A stretch of DNA of 64,000 nt from Rhynchopus euleeides (Eukaryota > Euglenozoa > Diplonemea > Diplonemida > Diplonemidae): positions 186,001 to 250,000 of the forward strand of contig OY723308.1 in NCBI GenBank assembly GCA_963210315.1, read 5' to 3'. Both the position numbers and the translations under genes were made by a program. Positions 22,884-35,000 of this stretch are shown one piece after another (position 1 is the first letter of the stretch; each line of letters starts with the position of its first letter). A model generated the notes under the pieces. The model saw only the letters and a program-made list of their open reading frames with translations. It did not search any database and was not told where the DNA came from.

Positions 22884-23507
22884 CAGGCTGGTCGGCAACT
22901 TTTTCGATTTTAGAGATTAGGTGGGCGGACGCTCCTGTTTTGGGGGGATCAGGGGTACATTGTTACTTAACTTTCCCGTCGGTGGACCACTAGGTGGGCA
23001 CGGTGTGAGGCGCTGGGTTCCTTCCGCGGTTCCTCTCCCGCTCGCGCCATCCTCGGGTGCCGGAGGAAACCAAAAAATGGCTTTCGGTACCATGATTCGA
23101 CGCTACCCCCTGATATGCCACGGCCGTCGAAGCGCAAGGGCTTGGTTACTATATACTAGCCGGGCACATGCTACATGGTCCACAGGGGGGTCTGGGGGGC
23201 AGAGCCCCCCCAGCCGCCGGAGGCCACGGTCGTGAACATCTGTTCATTGTGGCGACAGATTCTGTGTGAGTTGGCTGCGTCCTCCTGAGGCTACTGGAGT
23301 GCCCAGCCGCCGGAGGCCACGGTAGTGAGCATCTGTTCCTGCAAAACCATACTCTTTGACCCTGGGGAATGGTGGGTGAATGAGGTGGTAGTGTGTGTTT
23401 CATCCCATCATTCCACCATCGGTGGAATGATGGTAGAATGATGAAATATCTAGGGGGGGGAAACCCAGAATGAGTGGAATGATGAATGATGGTTAGCGAC
23501 CAGCCTG
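22884..23507. mobile_element. Non-autonomous DNA transposon (CAGGC family), copy 2
   Basis: The 624-bp element begins CAGGCTGGTCGGCAAC and ends GTTAGCGACCAGCCTG, nearly complementary. The 9-bp flanks CCACAAAAG (22875-22883) and GCACAAAAG (23508-23516) match at 8 of 9 positions. The core (about 22905-23355) is clearly homologous to 16371-16930 of copy 1. The last ~140 bp, however, is a different iterated array built on GGAATGATGG / CCATCATTCC instead of the GTCGACCCAGT array. Confidence 0.85.
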
Positions 23508-23516
23508 GCACAAAAG

Positions 23517-24334
23517 ACGCTGCTGCAGGGGAGGGGGTGCCGTGCAGCCGTCAGACTATGCGGTATGCTGAACAACGGAGTATACCCAGGTGCGCAGGCG
23601 GGACTGCCGCAACCACTGGATATGTCAACCATGGGATCTGTGTGAATACAACACCCAGATCCCATACCAGAACTGTGCCTGGAAATCAAAGGCACCGAGT
23701 GTGCTTTGGATGTGGGCTATGGCAGAAGTGTGGAGGACTCTGCCTGTCCGTGCGTAGCTGCCTGGACAGCCGAGTTGCACCCCCTCGTCCTTGTTGTACG
23801 GCTTGAACTTTGGCATTGTAGCCTTCAGTCTTTCATACAAGACAACCGTAAGGGGCCGTCTTCGGCACACTGCGGATGTCTGACACCAGTCCATGCCCCT
23901 TCTTCATGGTCATCGGATGGCTCACTGCCGCTATCACTGTCACTGGCCCAAGAACATGTGCACACAAATTCTGACACAAGTGATTTTGCAAGTGGCATAG
24001 TGATCCTCTGTTGCTCGATATGCCTGCAGTTGATGCCCTATGCCAGTCCGATCAGCGATTCTCCCGCATCGAGTCGAGATGCAACCGTTGCGTCTGAAGG
24101 TCTGAAGGGGCTGGAAACATGCCCCTCCTCTGTACCGATGGCCCCTTTGTTTCCAGTGATACTTTTCTACTGTCTCGCATGTCACACCGCAAACAAGGTG
24201 TTGTCATGTTCCACTTTTGACCCCACGTATCGTCGGGCAGCACGGTTGGCAACACCGCTGACTGGATCACTGCGAGACATGATGGTTTGCGATTCTGCCT
24301 TCTGCCCAGGGGGGGCTGAGGTACAGCTTTGTGT
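23517..24334. other. Unassigned sequence between two mobile-element regions
   Basis: One plus-strand frame (about 23706-24506) is open but runs on into the decamer and A-rich repeat at its 3' end. A Cys cluster (HRVCFGCG ... CGGLCLSVRSC, about 23693-23760, plus) hints at a decayed zinc-finger or transposase tail. Not strong enough for a gene call. Confidence 0.35.
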
Positions 24335-24362
24335 GGGGCTGTCGGGCCAGTCGAAATTTTTT

Positions 24363-24400
24363 CTGGTCAAAAAAAAATCACAAAAAATCACAAAAAAACG
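24363..24400. repeat. Decamer tract (AAAAAATCAC)n, left boundary
   Basis: Two to three decamer units ending AAAAAAACG. Immediately right is TTTGCT, the last bases of the family A LINE 3' end, then the inserted TIR element. Confidence 0.85.
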
Positions 24401-25115
24401 TTTGCTGGGGGTCTTCGCTCCATCCGCCAAAAAAAACCAAAAAAAACCGGAAAAAACCCGTGAAAAAGTCGGAAAAAAAGAGTGTGGGGAGTTGGGTCCA
24501 GTTTAGCAAAGTGAGCTTATTTTTCGAAATTTGAAAAATTGGGGACACCAAAAGTCCCCAGAAAAATCTTCGACTTGGCCCGCAGAGAGATTTTTTTTGG
24601 TGAAAAACGATTTCAACAGTTGTCCAACAGTTGCTGTACAAGACGGCACACCGTTCTCTGCGCATGGGCTGCTGCACGTGAATCATTTGGATGTCCGAGG
24701 GGCTATCGGAACGAGGAGGGCCACGAGCCTGAACTACCCGCCAGCAGTGATCCCGTGCCAGGGCTGGCAGGGGGCCGCGGCCCCACCTCCCTTTTTCTGT
24801 AATTCTTTGGGAGGGTGGGCCGCCAGGGGTGGCATGGCCCTACCTTCGGCCCTACCTCCCGGGTCAGATTTTGGGGCTTTTGGGTTCGGCCTTGTGGCCG
24901 AGTTTTCATGCGCCGCAGCGTATGAAAACCCAACGGCATGCTGGGGGCTTGATGGTGTTCATCGAAGCGCCCCTCATCATGTCCCAAGCGAAGGACCATC
25001 TCCGCCTGGAATGTGCAACAGCACCAACCGGTGTGGGGACTCGCCTTCGAAGACTTTCAGGATGTTCACTACCGTGGGCTCCGGCGGCTGGGGGGCTCCG
25101 CCCCCCAGACCCCCT

Positions 25116-26215
25116 GTAGGCTGTCTCGCGACCAAGTCCTTGCGTGTATGGGATTGATCATCGCACACCATCCACAAAGCGATGCAAGCCATGAGATTTG
25201 CTGCCGTTCCTGAACACTAGCTGGCAAAGTTTCTCGGGATTGCAGTTTTGCAAGTACTCAAAGGCAATCCAAGATCCCCTGGATTCCTGATTTTTGATCC
25301 AGCAGGCGACGACCAAAGGCAGCAACATCCGGTGCCTCTCGAATTGGGGGAAAATGTTCTGTGGTCGTGTATTCGATCCTGTTTGCATCATACCACGGGA
25401 AGTCGGGGCGGGGTTGGGCTGCACCTTTTTTCTCGCGAGCTCGGCCCACCCTGTGCCCTACCTCTTTTTTGGTTTGCCCGACCCCCAGCGAGATCACTGG
25501 CAGCCAGACCTTGTTCAACATAAACAGCAGACAAGAGAGCAGAATGGAGTGCGGGGCAGCTGCCGTGTTCCCATAAAAACATCGCACCTCTGGCGCTGCC
25601 TGCACGAAAGGGACGGGTAACCTGCAGGTCACCCACAGCAGCCTACTGCCTACGTTTTATACAAGATCGGCGCCGACGACACGAAAGACTGTTCGATCTG
25701 CGGCGCAACAAGAATCTCCAGTGGGAACAGAACTGAGCGGCAACAGGATGCAATGCAGGCCCACCTCCGTTGCCCTGCGGCAAGAGCAGTCACATCGATT
25801 TCGTTGACAGGGCCTGCTCGCTGGTGTGTGACCACAGCAGATGGTGAGCTGCCCCACGGCAGAACACCTGGGACGGGGGATGGCTGCGACTGGGCATTAC
25901 CAAACTCGTCATGATGTAGGACTGCGGACAATTGGTCACCGAGAGCAAGTATGGCTCCCGCTCAGCTCTCACTGAAGCTGAACCAGATGCAAGTGGTGGG
26001 GGGAGGAGGGGATCCCAGGGGAGGACACACCGGTCGGCAACCCACGAGGACTGGCCCGTCCCAGTCAACAGAAGAACAAAGCAGGAACACCGACGCACCT
26101 AAACGTCATACTGAAGTGTGGGAGGAGGAGGCGAGCACAAAAGGGCGTCGGCTACCGCACGCCCTTTGGCCGCAGCCGACGACGACCGAACCGGCCCCCG
26201 GCCGGGAGGTGCGTG
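25116..26215. other. Interior of the TIR element: no supported gene
   Basis: Open frames of 60-125 codons occur on both strands over the same bases. One plus frame near 25660-25900 has a CSICG...H..C arrangement that might be a decayed zinc finger. No transposase motif is visible. Confidence 0.4.
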
Positions 26216-26270
26216 TGGCGTGGGGGGCGAAGCCCCCCACGCAAGGGGGGTCCGGGGGGCGAAGCCCCCC

Positions 26271-28979
26271 GGAAAAAAATTTGGGGTTTTTTGGCCTATT
26301 TTTGGCCATTTTCCGCTGCATTTGTTTGATTTTGGGTCGGGAAAGGTATGGCCAGGAAGTGGGAAAAATTGGGGAAAAAGTCGGAAATTTTCAGGTTTGC
26401 CCATATAAACCATGGGTCACAGATTCCGATTTTTGGGTCAGACTCCAAGTTTGACACAAGGGAAAATAAGCAAAAATTTTCACCTATTTTTGGTCACCTA
26501 AGGGGGGGGGCTTCGCTCCGGGTCACTGACCCAAGCTGACCCAGATTGACCCGGAGCGAAGCCCCCCATTTTCCTAAGGTGAAAAACCCCAGGGTGACCC
26601 AAATTGACCCAAGTTGACCCAAATTGACCCGGAGCGAAGACCCCCATGTTCGTTCCCATAGGAAAAAATTTGGGGTTTTTTGGCCTATTTTTGGCCATTT
26701 TCCGCTGCATTTGTTTGATTTTGGGTCGGGAAAGGTATGGCCAGGAAGTGGGAAAAATTGGGGAAAAAGTCGGAAATTTTCAGGTTTGCCCATATAAACC
26801 ATGGGTCACAGATTCCGATTTTTGGGTCAGACTCCAAGTTTGACACAAGGGAAAATAAGCAAAAATTTTCACCTATTTTTGGTCACCTAAGGGGGGGGGC
26901 TTCGCTCCGGGTCACTGACCCAAGCTGACCCAGATTGACCCGGAGCGAAGCCCCCCATTTTCCTAAGGTGAAAAACCCCAGGGTGACCCAAATTGACCCA
27001 AGTTGACCCAAATTGACCCGGAGCGAAGACCCCCATGTTCGTTCCCATAGGAAAAAATTTGGGGTTTTTTGGCCTATTTTTGGCCATTTTCCGCTGCATT
27101 TGTTTGATTTTGGGTCGGGAAAGGTATGGCCAGGAAGTGGGAAAAATTGGGGAAAAAGTCGGAAATTTTCAGGTTTGCCCATATAAACCATGGGTCACAG
27201 ATTCCGATTTTTGGGTCAGACTCCAAGTTTGACACAAGGGAAAATAAGCAAAAATTTTCACCTATTTTTGGTCACCTAAGGGGGGGGGCTTCGCTCCGGG
27301 TCACTGACCCAAGCTGACCCAGATTGACCCGGAGCGAAGCCCCCCATTTTCCTAAGGTGAAAAACCCCAGGGTGACCCAAATTGACCCAAGTTGACCCAA
27401 ATTGACCCGGAGCGAAGACCCCCATGTTCGTTCCCATAGGAAAAAATTTGGGGTTTTTTGGCCTATTTTTGGCCATTTTCCGCTGCATTTGTTTGATTTT
27501 GGGTCGGGAAAGGTATGGCCAGGAAGTGGGAAAAATTGGGGAAAAAGTCGGAAATTTTCAGGTTTGCCCATATAAACCATGGGTCACAGATTCCGATTTT
27601 TGGGTCAGACTCCAAGTTTGACACAAGGGAAAATAAGCAAAAATTTTCACCTATTTTTGGTCACCTAAGGGGGGGGGCTTCGCTCCGGGTCACTGACCCA
27701 AGCTGACCCAGATTGACCCGGAGCGAAGCCCCCCATTTTCCTAAGGTGAAAAACCCCAGGGTGACCCAAATTGACCCAAGTTGACCCAAATTGACCCGGA
27801 GCGAAGACCCCCATGTTCGTTCCCATAGGAAAAAATTTGGGGTTTTTTGGCCTATTTTTGGCCATTTTCCGCTGCATTTGTTTGATTTTGGGTCGGGAAA
27901 GGTATGGCCAGGAAGTGGGAAAAATTGGGGAAAAAGTCGGAAATTTTCAGGTTTGCCCATATAAACCATGGGTCACAGATTCCGATTTTTGGGTCAGACT
28001 CCAAGTTTGACACAAGGGAAAATAAGCAAAAATTTTCACCTATTTTTGGTCACCTAAGGGGGGGGGCTTCGCTCCGGGTCACTGACCCAAGCTGACCCAG
28101 ATTGACCCGGAGCGAAGCCCCCCATTTTCCTAAGGTGAAAAACCCCAGGGTGACCCAAATTGACCCAAGTTGACCCAAATTGACCCGGAGCGAAGACCCC
28201 CATGTTCGTTCCCATAGGAAAAAATTTGGGGTTTTTTGGCCTATTTTTGGCCATTTTCCGCTGCATTTGTTTGATTTTGGGTCGGGAAAGGTATGGCCAG
28301 GAAGTGGGAAAAATTGGGGAAAAAGTCGGAAATTTTCAGGTTTGCCCATATAAACCATGGGTCACAGATTCCGATTTTTGGGTCAGACTCCAAGTTTGAC
28401 ACAAGGGAAAATAAGCAAAAATTTTCACCTATTTTTGGTCACCTAAGGGGGGGGGCTTCGCTCCGGGTCACTGACCCAAGCTGACCCAGATTGACCCGGA
28501 GCGAAGCCCCCCATTTTCCTAAGGTGAAAAACCCCAGGGTGACCCAAATTGACCCAAGTTGACCCAAATTGACCCGGAGCGAAGACCCCCATGTTCGTTC
28601 CCATAGGAAAAAATTTGGGGTTTTTTGGCCTATTTTTGGCCATTTTCCGCTGCATTTGTTTGATTTTGGGTCGGGAAAGGTATGGCCAGGAAGTGGGAAA
28701 AATTGGGGAAAAAGTCGGAAATTTTCAGGTTTGCCCATATAAACCATGGGTCACAGATTCCGATTTTTGGGTCAGACTCCAAGTTTGACACAAGGGAAAA
28801 TAAGCAAAAATTTTCACCTATTTTTGGTCACCTAAGGGGGGGGGCTTCGCTCCGGGTCACTGACCCAAGCTGACCCAGATTGACCCGGAGCGAAGCCCCC
28901 CATTTTCCTAAGGTGAAAAACCCCAGGGTGACCCAAATTGACCCAAGTTGACCCAAATTGACCCGGAGCGAAGACCCCC
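26271..28979. repeat. 389-bp satellite, about seven tandem copies
   Basis: Units start at about 26271, 26659, 27048, 27437, 27826, 28215 and 28604; the last stops just before the final 10-15 bases. The units appear essentially identical, implying very recent amplification or homogenisation. Each unit contains a perfect inverted repeat with 21-bp arms (26505-26525 and 26547-26567 in the first unit) beginning GGGGGGCTTCGCTCC, iterated TTGACCC words, and near its end GGAGCGAAGACCCCC, the same sequence as the element's outer terminus. Confidence 0.95.
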
Positions 28980-29064
28980 GCTATGTTGGATTAGCGGATC
29001 CGCATCGTACAGAACGTCTACGAAAGACGACGCACGAGAACTGATACGCTATCCAAGTCATTTA

Positions 29065-32000
29065 CTAAGTCACACCACACGGGCGCGATCTGCTCCTTTC
29101 TTTTGTTAAAATAGGGAAAGGCACGTGAACACTGAAGGTCGGAGGCTCCACCGAATGAAGCTCGGAGGGTGATACCTCGGCCGCGCGTTGAAAATAGCGC
29201 GGGACCTTCCACTTACTGGGAAGGAAGTCTGATGAACGCCTGATCTGGCGGGGGGGGTCAAAAGGGAAAGCCCGGGCTCGGAAACGTTTCTGCCGATGGA
29301 TCTTCGACAGACGAACCTTGTGGGGAATGGGGTCAATCGCGCAAGGGGGAAGTAACCACCTCCATGCCTTGACTTTAGCTGTAGTGAGTGGCCTGCTTGG
29401 CGCATCAAACAGGAAGCCGGTAGCCACTGCTGGAGGTTTCGAGTCAGATTGCCCAACGGCCTTTGTTTTCGAAACAGGGGCGCCCAGGGGGCGGGGTGAG
29501 AGGAACGAGGGGCAATGAGTACCCTTGCAGAGGGGTAGGGGAAGTAAGCCTGGGAAAGGCCGGACGTCCAAGGCGCTAACCGTTGCGCAAGTTGCAGGCG
29601 TTTTTCCCGGTGGCGGGATGTCGGGCGCGCCAAGGGCATCCGCCTCTCTCTTTGCGGCAGATGGGACATGAGGGGGCAGGAAGGTGAATCCAGGTTCAGA
29701 CTGCGACGACTGGGCAGTGCGCTTTGATGAAAGCACCTTTGTTGATTTGCCGAGCCCGCCGGTTGTCTGTGTACCCGGGTCAGTGACAAGACGAAAGGGA
29801 GGTGGGGTGTTCTCCGGCAAAGGGGGAGGGGATGCCACGTTGGGGAAAGGTCTAAGCGACGAGATATCAGGACAAGGGCCACTCAAGGAGCTGACTACGG
29901 TGCAGGTAGCTTGTCTTTTATTGAAAGGCGCGGCATCAGCCACGTCCCGCACGTCAGCCAGCCTCTTAAGCAAGCTAGGAAGAGGCAGGGAAGAGAGAGA
30001 AGGGGCTGGCGGTAGCTCGAGGTCGCAGCATGCCACAACCTCGTCCACACCAGGAGAAGACACATCCGAACAGGGGGGTTCCACCCTCTCTGGCACTGGG
30101 CCACTCTCATAAACATAACTGGCGGCGCTCTCAGTGGCAACCTGTCCCAGTGCGGTCTCACATCCCTCAGATGGGGGTCCATCATCATCATCGTCGGCGG
30201 CCGCCGAGGGCGCGTCGGCGGCCTCGTCGCGCTCGCTGAGGCCGGCATCCCCGTCTCCGCCCCCAGCGGCAGGGGGACTGTCCCCATCCGCGTCGTTGTC
30301 GTCGCAGGAGTCCACCTCCTCGTCACCGCCGTTCGAGGGGCCACCCGCGGAGTGCCCATCGCCGCTGCCGTCATCATCAGCAGAGCACATCTCGCTGTCC
30401 TCGTCAGTGGGGGGTTCGTGGTGGCCCGCCTCGCAGCAGGTTTCCGCCTTGGCGCATGCACCACACCTCGTCATCTTGTGCTTCTTGCAGCACCGTACAG
30501 ACAGGCCGTCGTCATGCGAGTGGTGCGCGCGACAGCACGCTTCCAGATGCGTCTGGTAGTTGCGCTCCTGGCCTTCGCAGAGGTCGCACCTAGGTTTTGA
30601 GTGCGCGTTGCAGACCCGCGTCTTGTCGTGTATGGCCAGGTGATCAGGTACAAGCACTGGAGAGGCGCTACGGGTCGGTCCAGGCCCGGGGGTTTCCCAC
30701 GCTGCGGCACGCCCTGCTCTGTTAATCCCGGTGTAGTCTGGGTATACGTCACTACCCCAGGTCAGGTCGCCCTTCTGGACCCGCGCGGCACGTTTGGCGC
30801 TGTTCTCAATGGCGGTGATCGTCTCAGCGCCACCGGCAAAGATGGGTCTGGGGACGACGCCGCCCCATACTTCCCCTGCGCCGACGGAGGAGAGGCACCC
30901 CACTCGGTCCTGCCGCTCGGCAGGCCACGGCTTACCGAGTTGTGTGCGTTGGCAGAGTTGCATCATGTGCTTCATCAACGTCCATAGGACACGTCCACGC
31001 TCCCTGAGTGGCGGGAGGGGGAGGTCGCTGGTCCCTTCCGTCGTCCGGGGGAGCTGCATGCCTGTGTACACCTCGAAGTCGAGAGCGAGCTCAATGTTCG
31101 ACACTACGCCCCTATCCGTCCAGCGCAGGGCCTTCAGCCAACCAGTGAAGGCACGCAGGAGCGCAATGTCAGCCTTCTTCCAGATCCGTTCGCCCGGAGG
31201 TACATCGGGGATGCGGGAGAAGTCAAAGTCATGAGGTTCCGCAGGCAGCGAGAGGGCGGCTGTCCAGGGGTGGACGAGGGCCTTTGCACCACGGCTCTTC
31301 GCCTCCAGTTCCCAACGCTTCAGCACAATGCGACCCATCAGCGTGTGGAGCAGCGTCACGTCGACGTCGAATCCCTCCGGCACGACGCCATAGCGCGCAA
31401 GGCACGGGGGCCAGTCAGAGCGGTCCGCGGCAAGTAGAGGCGCGAATTGGGGCTCAGACCGGACACAGTCGAAGGCACTGCACACCCACCAGAGGTGGTC
31501 TGGTGTGTCGTCCAGCACGTCCGCACAGTGTACGCATTTCTCAGGAGGGGGATCTGCGTTCTCAGCATGGGGGGAGGCAGCATCAGGGTCGTCATCGGCC
31601 TCCGAGGCAGCGTCTTCCGACTCCGCTTCCTCATACTCCTCGGCTTCTTCATCCTCCTCGCACTCTTCTTCCTGCGTCGCCGCGCCCTCATCGGACGGGT
31701 CTGGAGGGGAGGAGAGCGCGTCTGAGGCATCATCCCTTTCACCACCAGAGACGTAGGCGTTGTTGCGGCCCCAGCGCGTCGCGAAGAAGATGCCTCCGAT
31801 GAGAATCACCGTCAGAGCATGGGCCATCATGGGGTTTTTGGTGGTGAGGCGCAGCTCATTCGTCCTGAGGTAGTCAACACCATTCTCGATCCCAGCGAAG
31901 GAGGGGCGAAATTCGGCGAGCTTCCGCCAGGCGTGCCGGCGCAGTTGCTCTCGCAGGGCGTGGTTGCGGGATGAGCGGTCCTCCTGCACCAAGTTCATCT

Positions 32001-35000
32001 CTCCCAGCGCGCAATCAAGAATGTTGTCGCCCCAGTCAAGGCCCGCCGCGGGCAGGGCAGTATGCAGCGCAATACCGACTGGGCCGAGGGCATCTTTCGG
32101 GGATAGCGTGTCGTGGTCCTCGTACTTCTCCTTGATGGAGTTCAGGCGACTCACCAGCCCAGGCCTCCGCGAGCACGTGTCGAAGAGGGTGCGGAGGATG
32201 GTGTAGGCATTCGCAGTCGCGGGGTCGGTGAGGTGGCTCTTGTTGATGATGGAGAGCGTTGCACCGACACTTCGCGACGGGTGCTTCACACCGATGATCC
32301 CGGTCGTCAGCTTACTCCTGTGCCGTTTCATCGCCGTGTCAGACACCGGCGCGTAGGATCCTCCGTGGATCGTGCGCGACACCACGTTGCTTGCAACAAT
32401 CTCACCCCGCTGTCTGGTGCCCAGCGGAGAGGACGGTAGGCGGTGCAGGAGCTGTTCGCACGAACCGAGCTTGGCGTTGTTGCGCCTCTCCCTCAGCTTG
32501 TCCGAGATGCAGGTCTTTGCCCCAAGGATCGGGGCGGCCTTCTTCGTAGGGAACGTGGCGTCGCCTATCCCAAGGGTGCCTATGTAGGGGCGCTTTCTGC
32601 GGACTGCAGAGGAGCCCTTAGGTATACCCATCGCGATCGTCTTCTTGACGTTCAGCGCCATACCGGTCATCTCGCAGAAGCCAGCCACGACATCCACAGC
32701 TTGTTGCACCGACGCCTCATCCACCTGCGAAATCAGCGTCGCATCATCGGCAAAGGACTGCGTCTCGACCTGGGGCACACGCTGCTCGATCGCACGGAAC
32801 AGAACGGACAGCAACGCATTGATGAGGATGACCGATATCGGGCACCCCTGCAGGATACCGTTGGTCACCTCGAAGCTCTTGCCGACGCCCAGCGGCATCT
32901 TGAAGCGCCTCTTCAGCCCTCTGTACATTGTGCGGAGGGGACGCAGGATACGCTGGTCCATGCCCATGGCTTCCGCCAGCCTTAGGACGAGCTTCTGCGG
33001 GACCCTGTCGAAGCACTTCTGGAAATCTAGCGCGAGCAGGTATAGCTGCTGCGTGTCATCCAGAAGCGTTTCCTCGATAAGCGTGGTCAGCTCCATCAGC
33101 ACGTCATCACAGCGGTGTTTCGGCCGGAAGCCGTGCTGCGTATCCAGCGCCCAAGACTCCTGCCATTCCATGATGTCGAGCAGGCGGCGGCAGGCCCACA
33201 GGCGGTACACCGAGCTGGTGACGGTGATCGGCCTGAGGTTCGTCGGAGATAGGTCTTCACTCTTCGGGATGAGGGAGACCAGGGCCGTCATCAGGCCTGG
33301 AGGCCATTTCCCTGTCCGCTCGACCAGGTTGAAAAAGGTGGCAAACCCTTCCAACAGAGGCAGCGGCAGCCGTTGCAGCTCATCCATACGCCAGCCGTCC
33401 ACCCCGCACGCCGCAGACTTCTTCTTGCGGCGCTTCAGCAGCTCCAGCAGGTCGTCCCCGGTGATGTCGGCAACACACATCGGGTGGCACTCCACCAAGT
33501 CACCGAACTCCTGGATGAACGGCTCCAGCTCAGGCTCAGGCTTGTCTGGGGAGTACATCCGCAGGATAGGCCCCCACGCACGCTGCAGGATTGTGTCCAT
33601 CTCGACCATCTCAGCCGTCAGCGAGCCATCTGCACGTTTCACCGTATCTGCAGATTCTTTGGGGCTCCCCTTCAGGACCGTGACGAGGCTCCGGCGGTCA
33701 GATGTGAACATCTTCGCAACTGTGGACCTCCATCGCTTTCGCCGGGCCGCTGCCGCTTCCCGATTCAGTCGCTGGAGGGACGCACGTACCCGGTGCAGTA
33801 GCTTCTTCACCGTCGCAACGTCAGGCAAGGAGTTCAGCATGGTAGGTGTGACACCTGCGTCCGAGGGGAGCTCCTTCAGCACCTTGTGGCAATTGCGCCA
33901 GCACCGCACCAGCTCTTGAGACACCGACCCCTGTCCCCCGCGTGTGCTGGAGCGCGATCGGACGTAGTGCTCAAGGCGGCTTATCACCCCACTGTAGCGG
34001 AGCTCCTTGCCGGTCGCCACGGTGCCTGCTGAGATACATGTCGGCGCAGCCACACGCACCTTCTTCGGCTCGCGCGCAAGACCCCTTCCCATGTACGGCT
34101 TGGCGTCAGACTCCACGATCTCACTCCGTGTCAGCAGATGCTTTTCACACGCGCTCGACAGATGTAGCCACGCGCCCTCAACATCACCTGCCTCTGACAT
34201 TGTGTAGAACGGCGTGAGGTCGGGGAGGTCAGGCGGTTCAGGTGGTGTCGGTGTACCCGCTGCCGGCTTCGGGGGTGGCAGGGGGGCAGGTATCTCCCGG
34301 GGGACCTTGTAGCGTAGGGTCTCCTGCGTGAGGGCCATGGCATTGAGGGTCACACTAACCAGCCAGTGGTTCGGCACTCCTGCCAGGGACGTGGAGCAGC
34401 TGACGAAGCTCTGCGCCGCGACATGGTTCAGCAGGACGTAGTCGATGCGGGAGGACGATCGCGAGGTGGTGTACGTCGGCTTGGGGTCCTCACCGTCTTC
34501 CGCCGCCTGCAGGACCGCCGCATCAACCCAAGAGTTTTCCAGCGCCCTGCGTAGGGTGGGTGAGCGGTCAACGTCCGTGTTTAGGTCACCCAGCACCACC
34601 GCTGGGGCATCGCCGATCTGCACCTGCGCCTCAAACAGGACAGCGTGCAGTAGGGCTTCGCGCGCCGCGGCAGCCTTCTTATCAGGACCCGTGTGGGCGT
34701 AGACCACAAACACGTGCAGGAAGGTCGATCCCGAGCCGAGAGCGACCAGGCTGTGCATCACCCGACCGTCCTCAAACCCAGCGGTCAAACACGTATCCTG
34801 CACTGTTCGCGATACGCAGGGCTGGCGCACGAGGGTAGCCACACCGCCTCCCCTGGAGCCCTTCATGACGTTGCCGGTTGGCGCATGCTTCGATCTGCGT
34901 GGGGGGCGCGGCTTGCCCCACAGGGCAGCCCACTCCGGAGGTTTGCCGTCGTGCCCCTTCAGCTGCCAGTCGTTGGCCTCCTGCTCCGCTCTTGAACAGC

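Larger units (their letters stand above)
24407..28979. mobile_element. 4.57-kb TIR element inserted in a LINE 3' tail, ending in a satellite array
   Basis: The element begins GGGGGTCTTCGCTCC (24407-24421) and ends with its exact complement (28965-28979). GCT occurs on both sides (24404-24406 and 28980-28982). Uninterrupted LINE copies at 42505 and 56705 read AAATCGTTTGCTATGTTGG with a single GCT, so this is a 3-bp target-site duplication. The left 1.8 kb contains A-rich motifs, one GGGGGG hairpin repeat (25066-25115) and no recognisable transposase; the right 2.7 kb is the 389-bp satellite. PIF/Harbinger and CACTA elements make 3-bp duplications, but the superfamily cannot be settled from the ends alone. 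Confidence 0.8.

Noticed and set aside
24363-24400. Decamer as a telomeric repeat or poly(A) tail
   Set aside because: The period is 10 with TCRC, unlike known TTTAGGG-type telomeres. In LINE sense it is T-rich, not A-rich, so it is not a simple poly(A) tail.
23706-24506. 266-codon plus-strand open frame with some Cys residues
   Set aside because: It runs through the boundary inverted repeat, decamer and A-rich DNA at its 3' end, has no recognised domain and biased low-complexity composition.
26271-28979. Regular repeats resembling a CRISPR array
   Set aside because: Units are 389 bp, contiguous, without unique spacers, and in a eukaryotic setting; this is a satellite.
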